The position numbers were made by a program, and so were the translations under genes. The notes below the pieces were generated by a model. It ran no database searches. It was not told the DNA's origin and saw only the letters and a program-made list of their open reading frames with translations. From UBA8904 sp035448625 (GTDB lineage: Bacteria > Desulfobacterota > Syntrophia > Syntrophales > Smithellaceae), in NCBI GenBank assembly GCA_035448625.1, contig DAOTJI010000072.1, positions 1 to 13,659 on the forward strand: a stretch of 13,659 nt of DNA, in the 5' to 3' direction. Below, one piece after another: positions 6,151 to 13,383 of the stretch; the stretch's first letter is position 1; the number at the start of each line of letters is the position of its first letter.

Positions 6151-7071
6151 ATGAAAAACATACCGTCCTGCGAAGACGGAAACCCGGCAGAGGAGGCCTT
6201 CATTTCTGACGGAAAAGACTCATTGCCTTTTCCGGTTTTGGATTTCAACCAGGCCCGTAATCCATGGTTCAGAGAAGGCGGCTTCAACAAAAAAATTATC
6301 GAGAGCCTTCCCGGATGGTTTTACGTGATGGATCAGCAATTAAGACTGGTCCTCTGGAACGACAACTTCCGGACGGCGTCCGGCCTTTCCCATGAAGAGC
6401 TTCAGGGAATGTCGGTCCTGGACTTTCTTGACGAGTCCCAGCGCATCGTGATCGCTGAAGAAATAGGAAAGATTTTTCGCCTTGGCGAGCATGCTTCTCA
6501 AGTGGATATCGTTTTTAAAGACGGGACGCGCCGGGCGTTATTTTTCAATTCCCGACGGGTCGTCTATCGCAATACAACCTGCCTCGTGGGGACGGCTTTT
6601 GATATGCCGGGACAGAAGAAAGACGAAAACAAGCGCAGGCTTTTGGCTGAAAATCCGGAGAAAACCAATCCGTTCGTGAGCGTATTCATCCATTCCGGGA
6701 ATGAAGCGCAAAATGTTGTGGAGGATAAGCTGAAGGCCAACCTTCAGGATCTGGTCATCCCTCATCTGAAGAAGCTGCGGGCGTCGAACCTGAACGCCGG
6801 GCAGCGAAAACAACTGAAGGGCCTGGAGAACAGCCTGAAGGATGTTTTGTCTTCGTTTGTGACCAGCCTGCTTCTCACCCATTCGAATCTCACCCCGCAG
6901 GAAATCCAAATTGCCGATCTGATCCGAAGCGGGAGAGGGACCAAAGAAATTGCCGATATCCTCAACACGTCGGCAAACACGATTGCGACGCATCGCAACA
7001 ATATTCGCAAGAAATTGGATCTGCGGAACACGAAAGTCAATCTTCGCGCCCATCTGCAATCCATCTTATGA
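6151..7071 (+). CDS. PAS-LuxR transcriptional regulator
   Basis: A 306-residue cytoplasmic regulator. A PAS domain spans about residues 47-155 (ESLPGWFYVMDQQLRLVLWN, GLSHEELQGMSVLDFL, FKDGTRRALFFNSRRVVYRN). A helical linker at ~190-245 leads into a C-terminal LuxR-type helix-turn-helix at ~246-306 (LTPQEIQIADLIRSGRGTKE, then ADILNTSANTIATHRNNIRKK). The PAS domain probably senses a small ligand or a protein partner, and the HTH binds DNA. There is no receiver domain, so this is not a standard response regulator. The start is uncertain. ATG 6151 has AGGAGAG at 6132-6138, a rather long 12 bases away, while ATG 6052 would add 33 residues with no good ribosome-binding site but sits just after the likely promoter. 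The kinase-like gene follows 35 bases downstream and is presumably co-transcribed. Confidence 0.85.
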   Translation: MKNIPSCEDGNPAEEAFISDGKDSLPFPVLDFNQARNPWFREGGFNKKIIESLPGWFYVMDQQLRLVLWNDNFRTASGLSHEELQGMSVLDFLDESQRIVIAEEIGKIFRLGEHASQVDIVFKDGTRRALFFNSRRVVYRNTTCLVGTAFDMPGQKKDENKRRLLAENPEKTNPFVSVFIHSGNEAQNVVEDKLKANLQDLVIPHLKKLRASNLNAGQRKQLKGLENSLKDVLSSFVTSLLLTHSNLTPQEIQIADLIRSGRGTKEIADILNTSANTIATHRNNIRKKLDLRNTKVNLRAHLQSIL

Positions 7072-7106
7072 AAAGATCGTAAAAGCGAAGAGGAACCCGG
7101 AAACTT

Positions 7107-7931
7107 ATGGAGGCGCTTCATCAGGCAGTTGAATTCAAACAAAAGCACGCAAAGGGTACAGACGTCGTTAAGGCCGACCAACCGTTTCAGAAAACCGATC
7201 CTTCCCATGCCATGGCATCGGGGATGGCTCATCTTTTCAATCATCATTTTGTCGGGATTCTGCTCAATATGGAGATGGCGATGGATAAACTGCCGAAGGA
7301 TGGAAAGCCTTTCCGGCTGCTTACCGAAGCCATGAAGTCCGCCTGTCAGGCGGCGGAGATCTGCCGGTGGCTGACAGGCAGTATGGGTTTTTGTCTGGGC
7401 TACGGCGCATCCGGGCAAGCGCCGCTGGACATATCCGGGGCCTGTTTGCGGTTTCTGCCTGTTTTCCGGGCGATGGTTCCGCCCAACACGCGGATGGAAA
7501 CCGATCTGCCCCGTTGCGGTCCGTCAGTCCGTATCAGCCCCGACCTGCTGCAGCAGGTTTTGGTCAACCTGATCAAAGGGGCAGGGGAATTCTTCGGAGG
7601 GGCGCCGGCTGCCTTATCTTTTCGTGCGGGAACGGTTGGAACGGAAACCCTTCCGGATCAGGACTTTTTTTCACGCGTCGCAGGGCCCGCCTATGCGTGT
7701 GTTGAAATCGAAGGCAGAGGGAGCCCTCCGGCGGACCGGGGCGAAAGCGCCGTTTTCCGAACCCTGTCCACGGCAGAAGCCATTCTTTCCGTTTACGGCG
7801 GATGCGCCGCGGCGGAAAACAAAGAGGCGGGCAAACTCACCTTCAAAATCTTTCTGCCTGTCTGTGGGGCCGAACCGTTGCCGGCGGGCACAAAGGTTGT
7901 CTCGGGAAGCATTTCGGAATTATTTTCATAA
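7107..7931 (+). CDS. Histidine-kinase-like protein with degenerate ATP-binding site
   Basis: A 274-residue soluble protein with no sensor, membrane or receiver domain. Residues ~34-95 resemble a DHp helix of the AHxFNN type (HAMASGMAHLFNHHFVGILL), keeping the phospho-acceptor candidate His42. Residues ~140-250 follow the ATPase domain: LLQQVLVNLIKGAGEFF is the N-box, YACVEIEGRGSPPADRG the G1 region, ILSVYGG and LTFKIFLPV the end. Key residues are lost. The second N-box Asn is Gly158, the DTGxG motif reads EGRG with no Asp, and the GTGLGL G2 loop is absent, with the ATP lid very short. ATP binding and autophosphorylation look unlikely, so a scaffold or phosphotransfer role is possible. GAGGAA at 7089-7094 serves the ATG. 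Together with the preceding PAS-LuxR gene it forms a two-gene unit closed by the hairpin at 7958. Confidence 0.72.
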   Translation: MEALHQAVEFKQKHAKGTDVVKADQPFQKTDPSHAMASGMAHLFNHHFVGILLNMEMAMDKLPKDGKPFRLLTEAMKSACQAAEICRWLTGSMGFCLGYGASGQAPLDISGACLRFLPVFRAMVPPNTRMETDLPRCGPSVRISPDLLQQVLVNLIKGAGEFFGGAPAALSFRAGTVGTETLPDQDFFSRVAGPAYACVEIEGRGSPPADRGESAVFRTLSTAEAILSVYGGCAAAENKEAGKLTFKIFLPVCGAEPLPAGTKVVSGSISELFS

Positions 7932-7957
7932 GAGGCGGATTGGCCGGCTAAGACGGC

Positions 7958-7994
7958 AGAGCGCCGGATCAGACGTCCGGCGCTCTTTATTTTT
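7958..7994 (+). terminator. Strong intrinsic terminator
   Basis: AGAGCGCCGGA (7958-7968) and TCCGGCGCTCT (7976-7986) form a perfect 11-base-pair stem with a 7-base loop, followed on the plus strand by TTATTTTTC. It ends the PAS-LuxR/kinase-like unit 27 bases after its stop codon. The convergent minus-strand gene has its TAA at 7989-7987, immediately beside the stem. The hairpin may therefore also slow opposing transcripts, although there is no T run on that strand. Confidence 0.88.
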
Positions 7995-8535
7995 CGATGC
8001 GGGATTTTGCCGTCTGCAAGGCAAGGTCTCTGTCCCGGGTGAAAAACCACCACGGCGGTTTGCCGGTGTGCGGTCCTTTTTCCTTTTCCCGTCCCCGGCT
8101 GCGGTACCAGCGGCCGAATCGCTCGACCGTGGCAAAGGGATGATCACCCGTGCACAAAACGCTGCAAGGACGGATTTCCTTGAAGTAAAGTGTCTCATCC
8201 GGCTCTTCTTCGCGCTCCAGCTCTTCGGGCAGGACTGCGCGGGACACATCAAAGCCTTGGGATTCTTTCTGATCCAGCCATTGTGAGATATTCATATTCT
8301 CTTTCCTTTCCTTTCTCCCGGGGAGGCATTTGTCGTGCGTGTGTTCGCCCGGTTCCCTGCGGACCAGCAACGCGCAGTCCTCGCCTGAAGCCCCGAAGAC
8401 GTCCACGGAGGGCATGCGGAACGTCGTGAAACCGTGTGCCCGGCAGCCGTAGGGAGTCTCCGCCCGGCCCGTCAGGTAGAAGTGTCCGCAGAACAAACAG
8501 TTGATCAACGTGCCGACCTTGTTGTTATCTGTCAT
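7987..8535 (-). CDS. Cys-rich hypothetical protein fused in frame to a second hypothetical protein
   Basis: A 182-residue open frame, starting at an ATG with GGAG seven bases before it. Residues ~10-56 carry Cys13, Cys16, His18, Cys31, His34 and Cys54 in the pattern CLFCGHFYLTGRAETPYGC ... SGEDC. That suggests a small metal-binding fold, like short Cys-rich proteins of unknown function seen in related bacteria. From Met81 on (MNISQWLDQKESQGFDVSR ... HTGKPPWWFFTRDRDLALQT) the text is unrelated, acidic then basic, and unrecognised. The joining segment GRKERKEN is encoded by a purine-rich run that would be an excellent ribosome-binding site for Met81 (ATG at 8295-8293). It may be two genes that lost a stop codon, or one frame making two products. 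It lies 60 bases downstream of the M16C gene. No function is proposed. Confidence 0.6.
   Translation of the reverse strand: MTDNNKVGTLINCLFCGHFYLTGRAETPYGCRAHGFTTFRMPSVDVFGASGEDCALLVRREPGEHTHDKCLPGRKERKENMNISQWLDQKESQGFDVSRAVLPEELEREEEPDETLYFKEIRPCSVLCTGDHPFATVERFGRWYRSRGREKEKGPHTGKPPWWFFTRDRDLALQTAKSRIEK
8293..8314 (-). promoter_or_regulatory. Internal ribosome-binding site and candidate second start
   Basis: On the minus strand the run AAAGGAAAGGAAAGAGAAT leads directly into ATG at 8295-8293, inside the 182-residue frame. Initiation here would give a separate 102-residue protein ending at the same stop (7987). The run translates as KERKEN, the usual appearance of a Shine-Dalgarno region read as protein. 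Confidence 0.55.
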
Positions 8536-8552
8536 TGAAGAGCTCCAAATAC

Positions 8553-8589
8553 AGGCTGAAAACCAACGTCAGTCTTCAGCCTTCAGCCT
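8553..8589. repeat. Heptamer tandem TTCAGCC repeat with inverted partner
   Basis: TTCAGCC occurs twice in tandem (8575-8581 and 8582-8588), and AGGCTGAA at 8553-8560 is an exact inverse of TTCAGCCT. An 8-base-pair stem with a 14-base loop is possible. It lies in the 60-base gap between the M16C gene and the downstream hypothetical gene. On the minus strand the distal arm is followed by GTATTT, too weak a T run for a confident terminator. Confidence 0.5.
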
Positions 8590-8595
8590 TTTCCC

Positions 8596-11574
8596 CTATG
8601 CTTCCGACAATTTTTCCAGTTTCAGCTTCTTTTCCAGACGCCGGTTGGCTTCTTCCAGTTTTTCCTGCGAGGAATAAACCGCGACCGAGCCGGATGGCGA
8701 GGCTTTTTCAAAATAGTCGGACAGGGCGTCCCGCACCTGACTGGGCGTTGCGGCAGTAAGCCGGTCCCGGAAGGCCTGGCGCAGGTCGTCGGTCGCGCCG
8801 CTGAAATGCCGGAACAGGGCGACATAACCGCGCCCCGAAGGATCGAGGGGCTTGTCCAGCGCGCCAAGCGCGCTGATCACGGCCTTTTCCAAATCGTCTT
8901 TTGTCATTTCGTTTTTGGAATAATATTTTTGCGCGGCCTCAAAGACATTTATCGTCTCCACGATGTGCGGATCGCGATAGGACAGAAATGCGAATACGCC
9001 CTGCGACGGGTCGAAAGACGACATTCCCCCGTAGGCGCCGCCCTGCACGCGGATATGTTTGTACAGATACGTGTTGGATAGTTCCCGCGATGCCAGCATG
9101 ATCAGCGCGGAGGACGGATCGGTGTAGGCGGGTGCTTTCATCGCCGAGGCCACATAGGAAACCTGGGTGGGAACCGCGATGCCCGTGCGGACGGGCGCAA
9201 GCGTGGGCCTTTCGGGTTCTTCGCTCCGACGGCCGGCCGGCAGGCTTTCCAGAAGTTCGCCGATGGGTGTTTCCACCAGCGTGAGGCCGTCTGCATCGGC
9301 GGTCATGTTGACCGTCAGGTTTTGCCTCGTGAAGAGGATTTCCCTGAGCTGCTCCAGCTTTTCGCGCAGGGGCTTTTTGGAGGCGTCGAAGCCCTCCGCC
9401 TGCCGCTGGACAAATCGCAGCTGCGTCCGGCCGTGCCATTGCTCATCGCGATAGGCGGGCAGCGTCAGCCCTGCCGCCGCCGCCCGTTTGGCGAAAACGT
9501 GTCCGGAAGGAACGACGGAGGCGATCAGGTTGTTTTTCCGCTCGGCGATTAAATCACGCATTCTCGATTCATCGTTCAAATCCCCAAAGCAGAGAATGTC
9601 GCGGACGGTCCGGACAGCCTGCGGAACATTGCGGTAGAGCGCTTTGAAGGAAAAGACCATTTTCTGCCAGACCCGGGCCGCGTCCACGGAAAGGCCGGAA
9701 GACAGATCATAGCCGAATCCGCCCATCTGCAGGGCGATGCGTTTGGCCATCTCGTCGTAGGTCAGACCCGCCGCGCCCATGCCGCTTACGATTTTGCCAA
9801 AAAGCGGAAGGTAGATCTGCAGGCTTTCGGGAACCGAAGCGGTGTCAAACGCCAGATCGACATAGGCTATGCCGTTGGTAAACAGGTCATGCGCCAGCGC
9901 GGGGGTCGCGGCCAGAGTTTTGTGCCGGGTCGGAACCGTTTCCACCTGCCGGGGAAGGTCTTCCATTTTCAGTTTGGGCAGGCTTGCCTGGGCCTTCGAT
10001 GAATCCTCCTCGGATTGAAAGGCCTTCAGACGCGCCGCCTGCTCGTCGATTGCCCGCAGCTGATCTTTCGACAAACCGGCTTTGAGCGCGGCCATCTTCT
10101 TCGTTAATTCAGCTTCGCTCTTCCGGTTGAAATCGGGATCCGGCTCCATCACCGCCAGCAGGCGATGCGGATTGTCCACCAGCCATTGTTGGGCCACTTT
10201 CTGGAAGATCTGCGGATCGTCTTTCAGGAGGAGGCGGATCTTTTCAATCACGCGCGAGAAATCGAGGCCGACTAGGGGATCGCCGTCGTAGAGCCAGGTC
10301 TGAAAAACGCCGCCCATCAGCGTAATCCCGTAAGGGTAGGAGCCGCGGGAAATTTCCTTGCCGTGAAATTCGACCTGATGCAGGATGCCCTCGATGAGTT
10401 CCGGGTCGAATCCTTCGGCGACAATCTTTTGCAGGGTGTCGAGGATCAGCTTTTCAACATTCGGGATGTCGGCGTTTTTGATGTTGCGCAGACCGGCGCA
10501 GAACATCATCTGCTTGAGATCGGATTCGATGCCGGACACGGGCGACAGATCTTCTCCCAGCCCCGAATCGACAAGCGCCCGGCGCAGGGGCGACGCGGCG
10601 CTGCCCACGAGCAGGCCGGAAAGAATGGACAGCGTAAGCGCCGTTTCAAAGTCTTTGTTTTCCGCGAGCATCCAGGCCAGATTGACGTTGGTTTTCTTCT
10701 CCGAAGGCTCATCCGGATCGATGGGATAGACGCCGGCAACCCGCCGGGGACCGGAAAAGAAAGGCTGGCTTGTGATGGACGAATTTACCTCCACCCGCTC
10801 GAAGCCGGCCAGCATTTCGGCCAGAAATTCCAAATGGTCCGCGGTGGGGATGTCCCCATAGAGGAAAAAGCGCGCGTTGGTCGGCGAATAGTATTGGCGG
10901 TGGAAATCCCGAAACTGTTCATAGGTCAGCGTCGGAATGATGTCCGGGTCGCCCCCGGAGTCCAGGGCATACACGGTGTCCGGATAAAGATTTTGCTGAA
11001 TGTCCTTATACATCAGCGAATCGGGCGATGAATAGGCGCCCTTCATTTCATTGTAAACAATGCCGGAGATGATCAGATCGCTTTCGGGATCGCCGGGCTT
11101 TGCAAATTCCAGATGATGGCCTTCCTGCAGGAAGGTTTCGCGAAGCAGGCGGGGATGCAGAACAAGGTCCGTGTAAACGCGCGCCAGATTATAAAAATCC
11201 GCCTTGATCTGACTGGCTACCGGGTAAAGGGTTTTGTCCGGGTACGTGAAGGCGTTGATGAAGGTTTGCATGCTGGAACGAATCAGTTCTTTGAAGGCGT
11301 CCTTCAGCGGATATTTCTCCGAGCCGGCCAGCACACAATGCTCCAGGATGTGGGGCAGGCCCGTGGAATCCGCGGGCGGCGTCCTGAAGCCGATGGCGTA
11401 AAGGTTCTCCCGGTCCATGGCGTGCAGATGCAGCACTTTGGCGCCGGTTTTGCGGTGCTCCATTTCATAGGCGGTCAAGCGCATCGATTCGATGACTTCG
11501 ACGCGCAACACGATAAACCCCTGGACGACATCGCCGCTGTGCAGACTCGGCTGCAATACATGGATGGGTGTCAC
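8596..11574 (-). CDS. PreP-like M16C family zinc metallopeptidase
   Basis: A 992-residue peptidase of the pitrilysin/insulinase superfamily, M16C branch (presequence protease, Cym1/PreP type), which degrades peptides in a closed chamber. The inverted zinc motif HILEH is at residues 75-79, with the third ligand Glu176 in YNEMKGAYS. The C-terminal half carries the expected TYLYKHIRVQGGAYGG stretch with the Arg and Tyr that help bind substrate. There is no signal peptide, so it is probably cytoplasmic. Length fits the family (about 970-1000), indicating both halves on one chain. GTG at 11574 is chosen because AAGGAG lies six bases before it. An upstream TTG (11610) would make the frame overlap the preceding gene and would place that AAGGAG within the coding region. 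It follows the DUF3047-OmpA gene by 23 bases. Confidence 0.93.
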   Translation of the reverse strand: MTPIHVLQPSLHSGDVVQGFIVLRVEVIESMRLTAYEMEHRKTGAKVLHLHAMDRENLYAIGFRTPPADSTGLPHILEHCVLAGSEKYPLKDAFKELIRSSMQTFINAFTYPDKTLYPVASQIKADFYNLARVYTDLVLHPRLLRETFLQEGHHLEFAKPGDPESDLIISGIVYNEMKGAYSSPDSLMYKDIQQNLYPDTVYALDSGGDPDIIPTLTYEQFRDFHRQYYSPTNARFFLYGDIPTADHLEFLAEMLAGFERVEVNSSITSQPFFSGPRRVAGVYPIDPDEPSEKKTNVNLAWMLAENKDFETALTLSILSGLLVGSAASPLRRALVDSGLGEDLSPVSGIESDLKQMMFCAGLRNIKNADIPNVEKLILDTLQKIVAEGFDPELIEGILHQVEFHGKEISRGSYPYGITLMGGVFQTWLYDGDPLVGLDFSRVIEKIRLLLKDDPQIFQKVAQQWLVDNPHRLLAVMEPDPDFNRKSEAELTKKMAALKAGLSKDQLRAIDEQAARLKAFQSEEDSSKAQASLPKLKMEDLPRQVETVPTRHKTLAATPALAHDLFTNGIAYVDLAFDTASVPESLQIYLPLFGKIVSGMGAAGLTYDEMAKRIALQMGGFGYDLSSGLSVDAARVWQKMVFSFKALYRNVPQAVRTVRDILCFGDLNDESRMRDLIAERKNNLIASVVPSGHVFAKRAAAAGLTLPAYRDEQWHGRTQLRFVQRQAEGFDASKKPLREKLEQLREILFTRQNLTVNMTADADGLTLVETPIGELLESLPAGRRSEEPERPTLAPVRTGIAVPTQVSYVASAMKAPAYTDPSSALIMLASRELSNTYLYKHIRVQGGAYGGMSSFDPSQGVFAFLSYRDPHIVETINVFEAAQKYYSKNEMTKDDLEKAVISALGALDKPLDPSGRGYVALFRHFSGATDDLRQAFRDRLTAATPSQVRDALSDYFEKASPSGSVAVYSSQEKLEEANRRLEKKLKLEKLSEA

Positions 11575-11597
11575 GGGACGCTCCTTGAAAAAAATTT

Positions 11598-12761
11598 TTA
11601 CCGCGGACAATCCTGAATCGTCACGCGGCGGTTTTGCGCCTGGCCTTCCGGCGTGTCGTTGTCGGCGATCGGGCGCGATTCGCCCGCGCCCAGGACGATC
11701 AGGCGATGTTCGTCGATGGCGTATTGTTCGACCAGATATTGTTTGACGCTTTGGGCCCGCCGCCTCGACAGCTCCAGGTTGAAGGCGTCGGAACCGACGC
11801 TGTCCGTATGACCGGTGATGACGAGCGTGTCTTCGGGATGCTTCACCAGATATTCCATAATCGTTTGCACGCTGCTTTTCGGGATGGCGTCCACCTGCGT
11901 GGAATTGGTGTCGAAGGCGATGCGGATATTGACGCAGCCGGGTTTGTTGAAATCGTCGTCGAAGCCGGCCACGGGCAGCGCTTTCCCTCTGGGGCTGGAG
12001 AGCACGGGGGTTGCGGCAACCATTTTCTCCTTGGCGGCTTCCGTCACCACGACGTCCTTCGTCTCGCTGCTGAAGTAGATCTCGCCGATCAGGCCTTCGG
12101 CGGGCGTTCTGGTTCGCTGGGTGTTGATGTGGATTTGCAGTCCGGTGGTGACGCCGAGCGGTTCGCCCCCGTTGATGTCGCCGAAAAGTTTTTTGTAGTC
12201 TTCATACAGATTGCGGCGCTCCGTGTACCACTGGCCGATTTTGTCCGTTTTGTTCCTCAAAACAATGTAGCGCATTTTGTCGCCGCCGATCTGTGTGCTG
12301 CGTCCGCTCCATCCTTTGGGTGCTTCATTGTCCCAGATATAGCCTACGACCGGCGTGTTCAGCGCGGCCGGAAATCCGGTTTCTTTGAAGGCAATATAGA
12401 CCTGGAGCGCCTGATCGTCGGCTGTTTTTTTGCGGACGTCGCCGCCGACGGGCATTTTTTCGACTTTCCAACGCCAGGAAAGAATCGGAAAGTCTTTCAC
12501 GTTGACGCGCGCCGATGTGCGCACGCCGAAGGACGAGTTGCCCTGCGACCGCAGATGCAGATAATAGTTGTCGCCTTCCTTGGAGATTTTCAGGGACGGC
12601 GCGCCGGTTTTTTTCTCCAGCGCCCATCCGGGGGGCGCTCCGCCCGGCAGATCCGCGGAACGGAATTTGGTGACGGGAATGACGGCCGCTTCAACGGCGG
12701 CACAGAAGAACAGCAGCGCGGCCAACAGCGGGAAAAAGGGGAACAAAAGGCTTCTTTTCAT
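11598..12761 (-). CDS. DUF3047 domain fused to OmpA-like peptidoglycan-binding domain, exported
   Basis: A 387-residue protein. The signal peptide covers about residues 1-26 (FPLLAALLFFCAAVEAA). Residues ~28-232 match DUF3047, a domain of unknown function: FPILSWRWKVEKMPVGGDVR, DDQALQVYIAF, VVGYIWDNEAPKG, the RNLYEDYKKLFG block and the closing GEIYFSS. A short linker leads to an OmpA C-terminal domain at ~277-384: VNIRIAFDTNSTQVD, VITGHTDSVGSDAFNLELSR, RRAQSVKQYL, GAGESRPIADNDT. Asp320 and Arg335, the residues that hold diaminopimelate in OmpA domains, are present. Cys276 and Cys385 flank this domain and could form a disulfide. The protein probably sits in the periplasm bound to the cell wall. 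Its ATG overlaps the pyrE stop in an ATGA, indicating translational coupling. Confidence 0.88.
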   Translation of the reverse strand: MKRSLLFPFFPLLAALLFFCAAVEAAVIPVTKFRSADLPGGAPPGWALEKKTGAPSLKISKEGDNYYLHLRSQGNSSFGVRTSARVNVKDFPILSWRWKVEKMPVGGDVRKKTADDQALQVYIAFKETGFPAALNTPVVGYIWDNEAPKGWSGRSTQIGGDKMRYIVLRNKTDKIGQWYTERRNLYEDYKKLFGDINGGEPLGVTTGLQIHINTQRTRTPAEGLIGEIYFSSETKDVVVTEAAKEKMVAATPVLSSPRGKALPVAGFDDDFNKPGCVNIRIAFDTNSTQVDAIPKSSVQTIMEYLVKHPEDTLVITGHTDSVGSDAFNLELSRRRAQSVKQYLVEQYAIDEHRLIVLGAGESRPIADNDTPEGQAQNRRVTIQDCPR

Positions 12762-13360
12762 GTCCGCTGCTGTCCCGACAGGATTTCCTCGCGCAGCGCC
12801 ATGATTTGCGTCCGCGTAAACACGGACTCAACGCAGTCTGCGCGCTGAAGGATGTTTTCCCGCCCGCCTTCCTCGCGGTCAATCAGCGTGATCACCCGGT
12901 CCACCACCAGACCGGCGCGGCGGGCCTGTTCGATGGCGGTGATCGTCGAGCCGCCCGTGGTGATGACATCGTCGATGATCGCAACCCTTTCGCCGGCCGC
13001 GACGTTCCCCTCGATGGCGCTTTTCGTGCCGTGGGCCTTGACATCTTTGCGCACGATGAACGATTTGATCGGTTTGCCCCTCTGGAAGGAAATCACGGCC
13101 AGGGCGTTGGCGATCGGGTCGGCGCCCAGCGTCAGTCCTCCCGCCGCGGTGACCGGCGCGTCCTTCAGCATGTCAAAAACAATCTCGCCGATCAGATTCA
13201 TGCCCTCCGGGTCCAGCGTGGTCGGTTTGCAGTTGAAATAAAAATTACTCTGACGGCCCGACGCCAGCGTAAAAGGCGGGTTGTCGCTGTATTTGAAAGA
13301 GCGCTCCAGGATGATTTTTCCAAGGCGCTTTTTAGCGGTGCTTTGATCCATGGACATCAT
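12758..13360 (-). CDS. pyrE: Orotate phosphoribosyltransferase
   Basis: A 200-residue cytoplasmic enzyme of de novo pyrimidine synthesis that joins orotate and PRPP to make OMP. Visible features: FTLASGRQSNFYFNCK near the N-terminus, GGLTLGADPIANAL (residues ~74-87), the flexible catalytic loop RKDVKAHGTK with Arg104, Lys105, Lys108 and His110, and the PRPP-binding motif VAIIDDVITTGGST (126-139). The start at 13360 is chosen because GGAGG lies five bases before it; a longer frame running to 13435 would overlap tonB and shows no homology. The stop overlaps the next gene's ATG by four bases, and tonB ends 23 bases upstream. Placement in an envelope operon rather than with other pyr genes is mildly unusual. 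Confidence 0.95.
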   Translation of the reverse strand: MMSMDQSTAKKRLGKIILERSFKYSDNPPFTLASGRQSNFYFNCKPTTLDPEGMNLIGEIVFDMLKDAPVTAAGGLTLGADPIANALAVISFQRGKPIKSFIVRKDVKAHGTKSAIEGNVAAGERVAIIDDVITTGGSTITAIEQARRAGLVVDRVITLIDREEGGRENILQRADCVESVFTRTQIMALREEILSGQQRT

Positions 13361-13383
13361 ATTTTCCTCCGGTCCGGATGATA

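Noticed and set aside
7624..8286. Plus-strand open frame of 220 codons crossing the terminator
   Set aside because: It runs out of frame through the kinase-like gene and across a strong hairpin, with basic low-complexity translation and no start signal.
11575..11610. TTG start for the M16C peptidase at 11610
   Set aside because: It overlaps the preceding gene's stop, and the AAGGAG lying inside this stretch points to the GTG at 11574.
11634..12848. Long open frame (404 codons) on the plus strand opposite the DUF3047-OmpA gene
   Set aside because: It is a shadow of a clear gene with two recognised domains, and its translation shows no domain or signal.
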